From: Metaphire vulgaris
Taxonomy: Eukaryota > Annelida > Clitellata > Crassiclitellata > Megascolecidae
Direction: 5' to 3'
Assembly (NCBI GenBank): GCA_018105865.1
Contig: CM030869.1
Coordinates: forward strand, 8,026,025-8,090,024
DNA length: 64,000 nucleotides
In this document: positions 34,154 to 45,007 of the stretch, one piece after another
Numbering within the stretch: position 1 is the stretch's first letter
Layout of the letters: each line of letters opens with the position of its first letter
Made by a program: the position numbers and the translations under genes
The notes under the pieces: model-generated
The model's input: the letters and a program-made list of their open reading frames with translations, nothing else
Told to the model about the DNA's origin: nothing
Database searches by the model: none

Positions 34154-34341
34154 GATGGCGCTGGTGATGATGATGATGATGATGATGATGACGACGGTGA
34201 TGATGATGATGAAGAAGATGATGGTGGCGATGATGACGATGACGGTGGTGGTGATGATGATGATGATTGTCGAGGTGGTGGTTGATGATGACGATGACGA
34301 TGATGATGATGATGGACGTGGTGATGATGATGATGATGATG
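34154..34341 (+). repeat. GAT / GGT trinucleotide block
   Basis: GATGAT runs with GGTGGT, GAC and GAAGAA interruptions. Confidence 0.93.
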
Positions 34342-34358
34342 CTCAATAGTTTCGTAAT

Positions 34359-34700
34359 CAGAGATGGCAATGGCCGCTCAAAACGACCCATGACTCATAT
34401 GACCCATCGAGCACATGACCCATTACTCATATGACCCATCGAACACTTGACCCATGACTCATATGACCCATCGAGCACTTGACCCATGACTCATATGACC
34501 CATCGAGCACTTGACCCATGACTCATATGACCCATCGAGCACTTGACCCATGACTCATATGACCCATCGAGCACATGACACATTACTCATATGACCCATC
34601 GAACACTTGACCCATGACTCATATGACCCATCGAGCACTTGACCCATGACTCATATGACCCATCGAGCACTTGACCCATTACTCATTGATCCCTTGCACT
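34359..34700. repeat. 32-bp tandem array of TGACCCAT words
   Basis: Begins CAGAGATGGCAATGG, like family I. Then about nine 32-bp units containing CTCATATGACCCATCGAGCA, starting near 34394 and spaced exactly 32 bp. Confidence 0.88.
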
Positions 34701-34778
34701 CTCTTCTCATATAGTAGACGTCCGTTGCCTTTTTCTTTATCGTAGACATAAGGCGCGGTTGGACATTATACCTGACTG

Positions 34779-35805
34779 CAGTGATATTTCAGTTCGGGAA
34801 ATAATTTCAGTTTCTATTCAATTTCAGTTCTAGGGTTGCCAATTTCAGTTTCTATTCAGTTTCAGTTCGGGAAATAATTTCAGTTTCTATTCAGTTTCAG
34901 TTCTAGGGTTGCCAATTTCAGTTTCTATTCAGTTTCAGTTCGGGAAATAATTTCAGTTTCAGTTACAGTTTATTCGCTCAACATAGGGACCTGTTAGGCA
35001 GGTGCAGTGATTAAATCTTCAGCCAGATCTGCTAATTGAGCGTAGGATGCACGACGCTTTCTCCAGAAAGTCAGTGCATCTTCATCTTCAGAATATTGCT
35101 GAAGTTCTGACAAGTAGTTATCCAGCTGGCCTTGAATGGAAGACACTGTAGGATTAGCGGATATGCCGGTAGGTGTTTCAGATGCTATCATCAACTTATT
35201 ATTATGTATGATTTTGCTGCCACCAGTAGCTGTTCTGTTTCACGAGATGCCAGTAGTACTGATGCCACAGTATAGTCAAGTAGACAAGCAGCAACAGGGA
35301 TAGGATTAAATTGAAATGACTGGGGATCAAGAACTGAAGCAAAGCGACTTGTGAAATCAGAGAGCATTAGGCCTATGAGCTTTCTTGAACCGCTAAAATG
35401 GTGAAGGTGACACTCCAAATTTAGAAGTGATGGCAGAATATATGACATTGGCTGTGAGTCAGTTTGAAGAATGTCAGAGTAATTCGTGCACATTGCATAG
35501 TTTTGTGATAAAGTAAGTAGGTAAATAAAATTTCTTTTACCGGACTGGCGCTTTCAAAATCAGGCTCAGCGGGTAAGTTGTGTATTTAAATCCAAAAAGA
35601 CCTTTAGAAAAATTTCAGTATTTACTAACAATTTCAGTTCGGGAAATAATTTCAGTTTCTATTCAGTTTCAGTTTTAGGGTTGCCAATTTCAGTTTCTAT
35701 TCAGTTTCAGTTCGGGAAATAATTTCAGTTTCAATTTCAGTTTCAGTTAACTGATTTAAAATAATTTCAGTTTCTATTCAGTTTCAGTTCACTGAAATAT
35801 CACTG
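34779..35805. mobile_element. 1.03-kb hAT element with transposase remnants
   Basis: Ends CAGTGATATTTCAGT / ACTGAAATATCACTG. Exact duplication CCTGACTG at 34771-34778 and 35806-35813. Subterminal blocks are made of repeated TTTCAGTTTCTATTCAG and TTCGGGAAATAATTTCAG words at both ends. The middle carries minus-strand transposase remnants. Too short to be autonomous. Confidence 0.92.
34994..35493 (-). pseudogene. hAT transposase C-terminal remnant
   Basis: Two minus-strand open frames in different frames. The downstream one has LDNYLSELQQYSEDEDALTF, WRKRRASYAQLADLAEDL and ITAPA, which is the start of the hATC dimerisation domain (normally followed by a conserved SER-F motif that is absent here). 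The upstream one has LDPQSFQFNPIPVAACLLDY-like sequence, typical of the region before hATC. The remnant has a frame change between the parts and no catalytic N-terminal region. Confidence 0.75.
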
Positions 35806-35899
35806 CCTGACTGTATCCTATACAGTAGTATGGCGAAATGAATGTTTAAAGGGGGCTTAAACCATGCAGACTGACAACACCATCATTGGCTTAAACTTG

Positions 35900-35975
35900 G
35901 ATGAAAAAGTGGGGGCCCAACCCCTATATACCTTCCCCGATCCCTATGGGTTAACCCAACCCATGACCATTTCTG
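35900..35975. repeat. Family I fragment
   Basis: GGGTTAACCCAACCCATGACC words before CATTTCTG. Confidence 0.5.
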
Positions 35976-36507
35976 TAGTCCTGTTGTGGATACTGCATTG
36001 AAATTTCTAGAACATTTTGTACAATTGAGATACTTTGCATGACATGCACATATAACACAGACAGATAGTCCCGCCATATATATCTATAAATGCGTCTGTT
36101 TGTGTGTGTATGTATGTGTGTTTGTGTGTGTGTGACTGTTAATTTTCGTATTCCTAAAATGTAATGTCGAATTTTTTAAAATATCTAAATGACAAACCAT
36201 ACAAGGGCATAAGACATGACGCATTTGATAGTGACGTTAAATTGAAGCATGTTCTAAATTCGCCTATAATTATATATAGCAAAGGTACGGCTATAGGTGA
36301 GCATTAACAACAACGGCTACGTATACAGGTATTAAAGGTAGAATGGAGTTCCACATGACTGCTCTTTGACTCGGCTTCTTAGGCCTCCATTGCCCCCCCG
36401 AGGGTTATTTTCTTCAGGCAAAGAAAATACCGTCGAACGTCGTTTGTTAGCAAAATCCAGGTTCCATGAATAACAATGTCAAATCTTGCCAAAACAGACA
36501 ATAGAAC
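35976..36507. other. Intergenic stretch, nothing recognised
   Basis: A GT-rich run at 36090-36132; no gene seen. Confidence 0.4.
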
Positions 36508-36665
36508 CTGGGGTGTAGCAACAGGGGGTATGCCAGTATTTATACCCCCAAAATCAGACCAACCTAAACATTTTAATGTGTTTTTTAAGATTTTCAAAGT
36601 GTTTAGAGATTTATACCCCCCCCCATCACATTATACCCCTAAACCAAATTCCTGGCTACGCCCTG
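36508..36665. mobile_element. hAT-like MITE family D, copy 3
   Basis: Ends CTGGGGTGTAGC / GCTACGCCCTG. Flanks AATAGAAC / AATAGAAT, one mismatch. Confidence 0.87.
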
Positions 36666-36754
36666 AATAGAATCTCTGCTATAAAAAATACATCTGCTAT
36701 TGAACTCAATTACAGGTAAGTTCCAATATTGTTCCATGGATGTGTGATAGTAGA

Positions 36755-36880
36755 TTAGCAAGTAAGTAAGTAAGTAAAATCGCGTGTATTTATATAGCGA
36801 TTTAGTGAGCAGCGCAACAGTATATACAGCTGCTTATTCTCATAGGCGCTTAGCCTATGTCTTAAAATCGCTATGGGAAA
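36755..36880 (+). repeat. Dispersed repeat with AAGT tail, copy 3
   Basis: (AAGT)n, then TTTATATAGCGATTT, AGCTGCTTATTCTCATAGGC. Confidence 0.65.
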
Positions 36881-37257
36881 GGTGAATGAAAGATGGGACA
36901 TGGGGCGCATTTGCCCTCTGGCAAATGCAAATAATTATGATTTTGTATCTAAACTAACTATATTTTGATTTTTAGACCAATATTTTCACACTAAAAGTTA
37001 AAACACTAGGCCTACTGTCTACTGATTCACAAAGTGAAATTGATAAACTTAACTTTATATAAAGAAGAACGACAGACATGGAGAGATGTGATACATAGTG
37101 TACCCCAAACTCGCATCGAGGATGACTAAAGAACAGAACAGAACAGAACTTTAACCATGAGAACTGTGGAATTGAATCTCTTGAAAACTATATTAACAGC
37201 GACCATTGTGTTTTGCCCATGCAAAACTATTTCGTGGGCGCCACTGATTCATATAAG
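36881..37257. other. Intergenic stretch, nothing recognised
   Basis: No exon or repeat recognised. Confidence 0.4.

Positions 37258-37320
<63 letters not shown>
37258..37320. repeat. (AT)n microsatellite
   Basis: Pure AT run. Confidence 0.97.
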
Positions 37321-37322
<2 letters not shown>

Positions 37323-37469
37323 CCTATATATATGCGTGTGTAATGTAATGTGGTCAAGAATCTTGATATAGCGCCTCTAATATTTCAAATCAATGGCACT
37401 CTAGACTTTGGAGTCGTAAGATAAAATAGTGAGGCTTTAGGTTTCTCTCATGAACAGTGTGTGTAAATG

Positions 37470-37558
37470 TGTGTATATATATACACATATACACACACAT
37501 ATACACACATATATACATATATATGCATATGTATACATACGTATTACATATACATACG

Positions 37559-37593
<35 letters not shown>
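37470..37593. repeat. AT / ACAC compound microsatellite
   Basis: ATACACACATAT units then pure AT, directly before family N copy 2. Confidence 0.9.
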
Positions 37594-37596
<3 letters not shown>

Positions 37597-38292
37597 TAGA
37601 AAGATGCTCGCTTTAAATCGCTTCGCTCGCAGTGCAGGATAATACTAATCTAATACCTATACCTAATACCCAATCATTGAATTCATGCTGAACAACATTT
37701 CAATGATCGCCACCTAGCCAAGCTCTGCGCCACGTAATAATTAGGCCTATGTACGTTAAAATCACGCAACTGTGGCCATTTGTGACGCTGTACACGTATT
37801 TTTGTGTACGCTAAAACTACCTCAGGCTGCGAACAATTGTTACCAATAGCAACGTCGTCGCACGCCCAGCCCTATGACGCTGCAATGACTCGACTAAACC
37901 GGTTCTACGAACAATTGTTACCAATAGCAACGTCGTCTTCGAACATCGTCCACCAACGCATCGCGACGTAAGGACTAAACGGTCTACCAATAGTCAACGC
38001 TCGCCCACCAACGCATCGCGACGTAAGGACTAAACGGTCTACCAATAGTCAACGCTCGCCCACCAATGCATCGCGACGTAAGGACTAAACGGTCTACCAA
38101 TAGTCAACGCTCGCCCACCAACGCATCGCGACGTAAGGACTAAACGGTCTACCAATAGTCAACGCTCGCCCACCAACGCATCGCGACGTAAGGACTAAAC
38201 GGTCTAAACCGTCTACCAATAGTCAACCAATCAGAACGCTTGAAGGTAACAGACAGAGAGACATACAGATAAGGATTTTAATATTATAGATA
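37594..38292. mobile_element. Family N element, copy 2, with 55-bp internal tandem expansion
   Basis: Starts TACTAGAAAGATGCTCGCTT and ends AATATTATAGATA. Inside, a 55-bp unit (starting CGCCCACCAACGCATCGCGA) repeats about five times between 37947 and 38225. Copies 1 and 3 have it once. Confidence 0.85.
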
Positions 38293-38786
38293 TACTAGAA
38301 AGATGCTCGCTTCGCTCGCAGTGCAGGATAATACTAATCCAATACCTATACCTAATACCCAATCATTGAATTCATGCTGAACAACATTTCATTGATGTAC
38401 TGTACATACGCCACCTATAGCCAAGCTCTGCGCCACGTAATAATTAGGCCTATGCACGTTAAAATCACGCAACTGTGGCCATTTGTGACGCTGTACACGT
38501 ATTTTCTGTGTACGTTAAAATGTATACGTTAAAATTGCACAACTTCCTCAAGCTACGAACAATTGTTACCAATAGCAACGTCGTCGCACGCCCAGCCCTC
38601 TGACGCTGCAATGACTCGACTAAACCGTGCTAAACTACGAACAATGGTTACCAATAGCAACGTCGTCTTCGAACATCGTCCACCAACGCATCGCGACGTA
38701 AGGACTAAACCGTCTACCAATAGTCAACCAATCAGAACGCTTGAAGGTAACAGACATACAGAATAAGGATTTTAATATTATAGATA
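38293..38786. mobile_element. Family N element, copy 3, directly abutting copy 2
   Basis: Begins at the TATACTAG where copy 2 ends, in the same orientation, giving a head-to-tail pair. Confidence 0.82.
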
Positions 38787-38829
38787 GATATTTCGCATGC
38801 ACAGTGTATATATATATATATATATATGC

Positions 38830-39505
38830 GTTTGTGTGTGTGTTGATTCTTTTCGTATGTTACGCGGCGTAATTTTTCTGAATATTTCTCGCCTGCATGT
38901 AACGCAAATTGACTGACTACGAAATGACGGATGTTTGACGTTGGGTGCCAGTAATTGGCGGTCGAGTGGTCTCCGCAGGCGCAGAGCATGCCCGCCCAAC
39001 TCCTTCGACTGACAACAACCCTCGAATGTCAGTGTGACAGCGGGGAGCCACTGACAGAAATTACCCAGTGGGGGGGTCATCGAGGATTTATGTACTCTGT
39101 GAGAGCTTAGCAATACTTTCTCGCGTGAGGGTCGCTTTGCTAACATTTGTATTATTTTCACGCATATATATATGGAACCAGGAGAACTACATATAAATGG
39201 CTAAGCATGCATCTATGTTGTGATTTATATTATTGCCTTTTATAGGAGGAAGAACTTTTAAAATAGCACAGGACCCTGGTGTAATAGGAAAATTTTCTAC
39301 TTGCATGGTTCGCCAAACGTAAGAGCTTGGGAAGCATTGGCTTATATATATACCGTTGAATTATAAAAGCTTCATAACCGCGATCAGTATTTAATTTCCT
39401 ATAGTTAACCACCAAGAGCGTTAGTATAGCTAAAATTTAATAGTTAGCCTATTGGTGCAATAAAATTCCCGCAGCTCTAAATTATTTACAGATATACTAC
39501 TGTTA
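38830..39505. other. Intergenic stretch, nothing recognised
   Basis: No exon or repeat recognised apart from short AT runs. Confidence 0.4.
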
Positions 39506-39650
<145 letters not shown>

Positions 39651-39719
39651 AACTGATACTGCTAGTAGGCCTACTTAGTACTACTACTACAACTATCACA
39701 ACTACTACTATACCAATAA

Positions 39720-40499
39720 GAATAATAGTAGCCTAGTAATAATAAATTAATAATAAAGCACTTTTGTAGCGCCATTTAAAATAATGACGAGTATCAATCG
39801 ATGGTACTTGAAATCCATCCGTAGAAGACAAGGCCATTCCAGAAATCAGTCAATTACAAAACAACATTAATATCAAGGAAATCCGAATTCAGAAATACAT
39901 GTAAACTTTTACGCTACATCATATTGTATCGATATAATTTCAAAATGAATTATATACAGTATTTTTCTACTATTTTCACAATTTTCCCACTCATTGCGCA
40001 GGCCAGCACTTTGGGAATCAATGATACAAGCGTGAGAATATACGCTTGCCAGAAAGAAGCATGCGTGAGTGATATATGGACGCTTTGTAAATTTTCATGT
40101 AGGCCTATACAGTACATGTGAACATATTGCCCGTGTATGTTAATAAGAATATATATGTATATATATCTATATATATATGTGTGTGTGTGTGAGTGTGTGT
40201 GTGTTTGTTAACAAAAGCACATTTGTTGTCTATTGTATAGCGCAATAAATTTTTATGATTATTTATGCCGAACCCCATGAGGCCGGTTCAGACGGGCCGT
40301 TAGCGTAACAGGTGTCTGACATATTTAAGCCACTTTCCTACAATATATAGTCGTTTTCAACCTCCTGTTTGCGTGCCGATTGATTGATAGTTCGACGTCG
40401 TGACGTGATTTTGAGTGGAAATCATGACTCAGGTCAAACACATTGTCATAGAGCGCGCTCTAGCGAGGAGGAACCAGCACACCACAATGTGCTGTTTCC
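39720..40499. other. Intergenic stretch, nothing recognised
   Basis: Short open frames only. GT-rich run at 40178-40207. Confidence 0.4.
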
Positions 40500-40507
40500 T
40501 TATGTCG

Positions 40508-40522
40508 ACATGACGCCATATA

Positions 40523-40579
<57 letters not shown>

Positions 40580-40720
40580 GTCATATGTATGGCCATATAT
40601 ATATATCGACATGACGCCATATATATATATATATATATGGCGTCATATGTATAATATATATATATATATATATATGGCGTCATGTCGTAGTCATGTAGTA
40701 TATATATATATATATATATT
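40508..40720. repeat. AT tracts bounded by ATGACGCCAT / ATGGCGTCAT inverted words
   Basis: CATGACGCCATATAT opens the block. ATATGGCGTCAT closes successive AT runs at about 40574, 40638 and 40674. CGACATGACGCC recurs near 40609. Each AT tract is thus a hairpin-capable palindrome. Confidence 0.85.
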
Positions 40721-40787
40721 ATAGATAAGAGGCCTTTCTCCCGTGGAGTTCTAAATCAGGGTTATAAATTATATATATATATATATA

Positions 40788-40972
40788 CAGTGTTTTATAC
40801 AGGCCTGTTAGGAGGGGAGATTCCCCTCCCCAACCTCAAAATCTCCCCTCCAAAATCCCAGCATTTACACAAATTTTGCATTGAACTGTGTCTTTTCCCC
40901 TCCAACCAAGTCGATTTTCCCACCAAAAGCCTCAATTTCCCCCCAAAGGCATGGAGTCTGGATAAAACACTG
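40788..40972. mobile_element. MITE with CAGTGTTTTATACAGG ends
   Basis: Ends CAGTGTTTTATACAGGCCTG / CTGGATAAAACACTG, inserted in AT repeat so the duplication cannot be judged. Interior rich in CCCCTCC. Confidence 0.8.
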
Positions 40973-41000
40973 TATATATATATATATATTTATATTTATA

Positions 41001-41283
41001 CAGTGGCGTAGCCAAGAGGGATTGGGGGAGTGGGGCTAAGCCTCCGTTGGCTGCCGAAAAAAATATGTTTAATGAGTGGCCATACATTTTTAATTTTTTG
41101 ACGCGATTTTGGTGGTCAAACTCCTTGCAAGGGTGTTTAAGAGGCGAGGACCTTTTTTGTTTTGCTTGTCAGAAAAAAATGAGAGATGATAAGGTTTTTT
41201 ACTTGTCAAGATTTTTGGAAAGTTGGTTACGGTGAAAAGTGAAAACCAAAACCCCTCTTTCGGAAATCCTGGCTACGCCACTG
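41001..41283 (+). mobile_element. hAT-like MITE family E, copy 2
   Basis: Ends CAGTGGCGTAGCCAAGAGGG / CCTGGCTACGCCACTG. Two modules: GACCTTTTTTGTTTTGCTTG-TCAG and GGTTTTTTACTTGTC. Flanks are AT repeat. Confidence 0.85.
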
Positions 41284-41548
41284 TATATATATACATGCAT
41301 TTCGTTCTATTAAGCAATTATTTACTTAATTAATTAATTAATTTTAAGCAATTAATTCGTTTTTAACTGTATCAGAACGCAAACTCCAGATTTGACACGT
41401 GATCATTTGGTTATATTTCGTGTATAAATCAACAAAGTATACAGAAAGCTTTTTCCGTTTGATCGATCACCTGAAAAAGCAAATAACTCTCTATTACTCT
41501 AATAACAACTCAGCAAATAAGCACAGTCCCCATTGTCTCTACCCCACC

Positions 41549-41755
41549 CAGTGTTTAATCTAGGCCGTTTCCGGGGGCGAATTGCCCTTTCCCCCCGGAA
41601 ATTTCAAACCCCCCCCCCCCCGCCCGGAAATTTTGGGATACTATATGGACTAACAGCAGCCCCCTAGCAGAATTCCCCCCGGCTTTATCAGTTTTCCTCT
41701 CCCCGGCTTTTTCAGTTTCCTCCCCTCGGAGTCCAGGAGTCTAGATTAAACACTG
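41549..41755. mobile_element. MITE family F', copy 4
   Basis: Ends CAGTGTTTAATCTAGG / CTAGATTAAACACTG. Flanks ACCCCACC / TCCCCACC, one mismatch. Confidence 0.88.
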
Positions 41756-41871
41756 TCCCCACCCACCCACCCCCATCAATCAACTGCAGCAGTTTCCACC
41801 ACACAGCCTACCAAACGCCTGATATTTTTATTATTTTTATTTCACATAGAGAAACAAGAGGAACGTTTGAA

Positions 41872-41958
41872 ATGGCGGACACAACGAACCAAACCGTTCA
41901 CATTCATTTATATTCGTTTGGGATAAACCCCGAAACAAAATGGCCGGGCGAGAACAAT
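41872..41958 (+). other. Possible first coding exon (unrecognised gene)
   Basis: ATG in good context (TGAAATGG) opens 29 codons: MADTTNQTVHIHLYSFGINP, then ETKWPGENN, ending at donor AAT|GTAATT. The peptide looks protein-like and the stretch is not a repeat, but I know no matching family and found no next exon. The reading frame closes about 20 codons later without splicing. Confidence 0.25.
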
Positions 41959-42254
41959 GTAATTGCCTTGGTTTTGTCGCCGTGCAGGAGAAGGTCACAA
42001 TGCTGCTGCTTGCCGGCGTTTTTTCTATAACTATGGAACCGTCAGTGACAATGGGGCCCACCGACAATAAAACCATTCAGTCGCAGCGCCCGGCGAGTAA
42101 AATATTATTGGAAAAACTGGACTCATCAAAGCCACCCAGTTGATTTCCGCCATATACGCTGCGTCAAGGGAGAGGGGGAAGAGGCAGGGAAGGCATCGAA
42201 TAGAATGCGTGCGTTGAAAGTTCGGCTGTAGAGACTCTATTGTTCTATTGTCAG

Positions 42255-42256
42255 AC

Positions 42257-42325
<69 letters not shown>

Positions 42326-42622
42326 AACAGACAGACAGACAGACAGGCAGACAGATAGACAGACAGGCAGACAGACGGACGGACGGACAGACAGATAGAC
42401 AGACAGAGACATAGAGAAAGAGACATAGAGAGACAGACAGACAGACAGACACAGAGACAAAGACGGAGACAGAGACAGAGAGTCGGAGACAGAGGCAGAG
42501 ACAGAGCTAGAGAGACATAGACAGATACAGAGACAGAGAGACAGACATAAACAGAGATAGAGACACAGAGAGAGATATATAGAGAGAGACAAACAGACAC
42601 ACAGACAGAGGAGAAAGACAGA
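42255..42622 (+). repeat. GA / GACA microsatellite block
   Basis: GA run then GACA, GGAC and GAGACA units. Confidence 0.95.
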
Positions 42623-42782
42623 GACGATATTTTCTAAGTACTAATTAACTAATGCATTTCCCTCTCTCGGACGGTCGTCCGACCGTTCCACTGACGCCAA
42701 TCGTTTGTCATCGAATATCGATCGATGTTTCGAGTCCCACCGCTCCACCGCCTCCCCCTCCACCCTCCTCGCATCCAGACGA

Positions 42783-42866
42783 CTTCCGGTCTATTGGTGG
42801 GCGACCGATCGATGTCACGTGACAGCCGTACAAACGGACGGAGTCAGACAGTCCGAGACTCAGGTA
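42783..42866 (+). promoter_or_regulatory. Possible TATA-less promoter with ETS, CCAAT and E-box sites
   Basis: Within about 40 bp lie CTTCCGG (ETS, reverse), ATTGG (CCAAT, reverse) and the palindrome GTCACGTGAC (42814-42823, USF/MiT-type E-box). A possible non-coding first exon ends at CTCAG|GTACGA. The surroundings are CpG-rich and not repetitive. No following exon was identified. Confidence 0.35.
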
Positions 42867-42904
42867 CGAAGCCTAAATACGATGGCGCGAATATACCTTT
42901 TACG

Positions 42905-43005
42905 CAGTAAGTAAGTAAGTAAGTAAGTATATTCTCGTTAATTTCTATAGCGCTTTCAGAAGCAGCACCGAAGTAGCTCCTTATTGTCCTTATTGTATCG
43001 GAAGT
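42905..43005 (+). repeat. Dispersed repeat with AAGT tail, copy 4
   Basis: (AAGT)6, then TTAATTTCTATAGCGCTTTC, AGAAGCAGCACCGAAGTAGC, CCTTATTG. Confidence 0.75.
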
Positions 43006-43174
43006 TCTCTGAAAAATCGATTAGCTGAGGGTGAGATTGTTTTAACGACACTTACTTACTATTTAGTTCGATTTGCGTCTTCATTCCACGCAATATTCCG
43101 AAATTCCAGCTGACAGTTTTGGTCCAACAGTGAAAAACAATCGATGAACTCGTGAACTCTTTGATGATTTTACA

Positions 43175-43336
43175 CAGTGTTAATTGTAGGCCTCCTCTGG
43201 GGAATTTTCGCCCCCCAAAGTTTGAAGTTTCCCGCCCTCAATTTTGACATTCTGGCAAGCAGTATGACCTTCCCAATGTCTGTTCCCCCAAAATTTTAAA
43301 CTCCCCCCAATGTCTAGGTGGCTAGAATTTCTACTG
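43175..43336. mobile_element. MITE family F relative
   Basis: Starts CAGTGTTAATTGTAGGCC and ends GGCTAGAATTTCTACTG. Exact duplication ATTTTACA (or 9 bp GATTTTACA) on both sides. Confidence 0.8.
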
Positions 43337-43766
43337 ATTTTACAACAGCGGTATTTGATTCGTAGGCCGATGACATATAGGCCTATTGCTTTATAAAGGG
43401 AATAAAATTATCCCTTAAAAGCAATTTGTTAATAGATAATTTATCAGTACTGTGGGATAATTATGAATGATTATAGTGGCGCCATCTGGTAAAATTAATT
43501 ATTATGAAGTTCCATTTAACCCTTTAACGCCGGGAAAATGATCGATGGTTTCGTATCCGTTGTGTCATTGACAATGACAGATCCATGCACAAACTCCAGG
43601 CGACTAAACATTTGATATTTTCTCCTCACGCTGCCAAATAGCACCCCATTCCACTCCACATCCTCTCCCCCACCAACGTTCGAACTAATGTCATTTACCC
43701 TTTCCGTCGGGGGCCAAACTGGAGTTTCGCATCGGATGAAATGCTTTTCGTCGTCTGCCTCAGAAA
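43337..43766. other. Intergenic stretch, nothing recognised
   Basis: No repeat family seen; rising CpG content toward 43.7 kb. Confidence 0.4.
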
Positions 43767-43806
43767 GCGCGGGAAAAGGCAGACCGACAGTCGTTTGCGC
43801 ATGCGC
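43767..43806. promoter_or_regulatory. Possible promoter core with E2F and NRF1 sites
   Basis: GCGCGGGAAA (43767-43776) fits an E2F site, and GCGCATGCGC (43797-43806) is a perfect NRF1 palindrome. Both lie in CpG-rich unique sequence. These are common in housekeeping promoters; the target gene is not identified. Confidence 0.35.
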
Positions 43807-44041
43807 GCTTCGTCGAACTAAAGGAAGCGTCCGCGAAACAACGAACGAGTCAATTTAAGAACCGAACCGAAGCCACTTGCGGCCGCCTGGGTGGAAGGGT
43901 CGGGGATGGGGGTGGGATGGGGTGGGGAGGAGAGAGGGGTGGCATCTCACCCTGGCGAAGGGGTAAAGGCGTACGAGTGGGATTTAAGGGAAGGAAAGGA
44001 AAAGACCAAGGCGCAACCGTGGAAGAACGATCAGAAGTAGG
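43807..44041. other. GC- and G-rich stretch after the E2F/NRF1 sites
   Basis: GGGTGGGATGGGGTGGGG near 43910 and AAGGGGTAAAGG words. An open frame crosses it but ends in a repeat. Confidence 0.35.
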
Positions 44042-44093
44042 AGGAGTAAAAGGAGGAAGAGGAGGAGGAGGAGGAGGAGGAGGAGGAAGAGGA
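44042..44093 (+). repeat. (GGA)n repeat
   Basis: GGAGGAGGA run. Confidence 0.95.
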
Positions 44094-44338
44094 CATATCC
44101 ATAGACAATGTCATCGACAAATTCGCTTCCAGCAATAGAAAACTCGATTTTGCACTATGGCTTTGTACAACCAGACTGAAATGGCTTTTATACATTGTCA
44201 ATTCTGAACATTATATTTTATAAATCAAATCTACAGACTTCTTTTAAACCGTTTACATATAATTTCTTTGACAATTGGCGGGATCTTCCTAGAAATTCAT
44301 TGCACACCCCACCAAGAGTTTTCAGAGCCGCTCAGGGT
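44094..44338 (+). mobile_element. MITE family B, copy 2, 5'-truncated
   Basis: Joins the GGA repeat directly to the middle of family B (ACATATCCATAGACAATGTC) and continues to GAGCCGCTCAGGG. Confidence 0.85.
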
Positions 44339-44508
44339 GTACCTCTAACAAATACGCACGTATTCATTCCCGCGTGAATCCAATTTCTGCTGAAACCGCA
44401 TATGGCAATTTTTTTACCTTGACCCTAGCATGGAAAACCTTTAGTTTAAGTTTAAATTTTATCGGATGAGAAAATGTCGCCAAGTTGTTTCGAGACAGAC
44501 GTTCGCAA

Positions 44509-44672
44509 CAGGGATATTTTTACACCCCCAACACCCACCAATTTGAGGCCAACCCCCCACACACCCCGAATTTGAGCCAGGGATGACCTTTTTTGTTTGT
44601 CAGACGTTTTCGACAGGCGACCTCCAGAAAATGTCGACACCCCCCAATTTGAGAATCCTAGAAATAACCCTG
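44509..44672. mobile_element. MITE family H, copy 4
   Basis: Ends CAGGGATATTTTTACACCCC / CTAGAAATAACCCTG. Flanks GTTCGCAA / GTTCCAAA, two mismatches. GACCTTTTTTGTTTGTCAG inside. Confidence 0.85.
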
Positions 44673-45007
44673 GTTCCAAAGACAAATAAATCCCCCCGAT
44701 CAGGCCCACGAAATATTCCGATAGCGAGATTAGCCAAAAGTTAACAGTCGGTTCACATGCACATAAATGTCGTCGGCTGTCGTCGCAAAGTGTCTTCCGC
44801 TGTTGAATCTGACTTTCGGTGGTTTCCTCAGAGACTCTTCATAAATAGCGCAGAGACTGATTTTTTTTAAAAAACCGCCAAGTAAACGACGTCAAGTTTT
44901 TTGCGACAGATGTCAGAGGTAATCACAGCAGCAGGACACCGTTCAGCGATTTATGCCGGGTCTAAAAACCAAAAAAACAACCCGCGTTAATAACTTAGAC
45001 TTACATA

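Noticed and set aside
34394..34690. CRISPR-like array
   Set aside because: The units are contiguous with no unique spacers, and the genome is animal.
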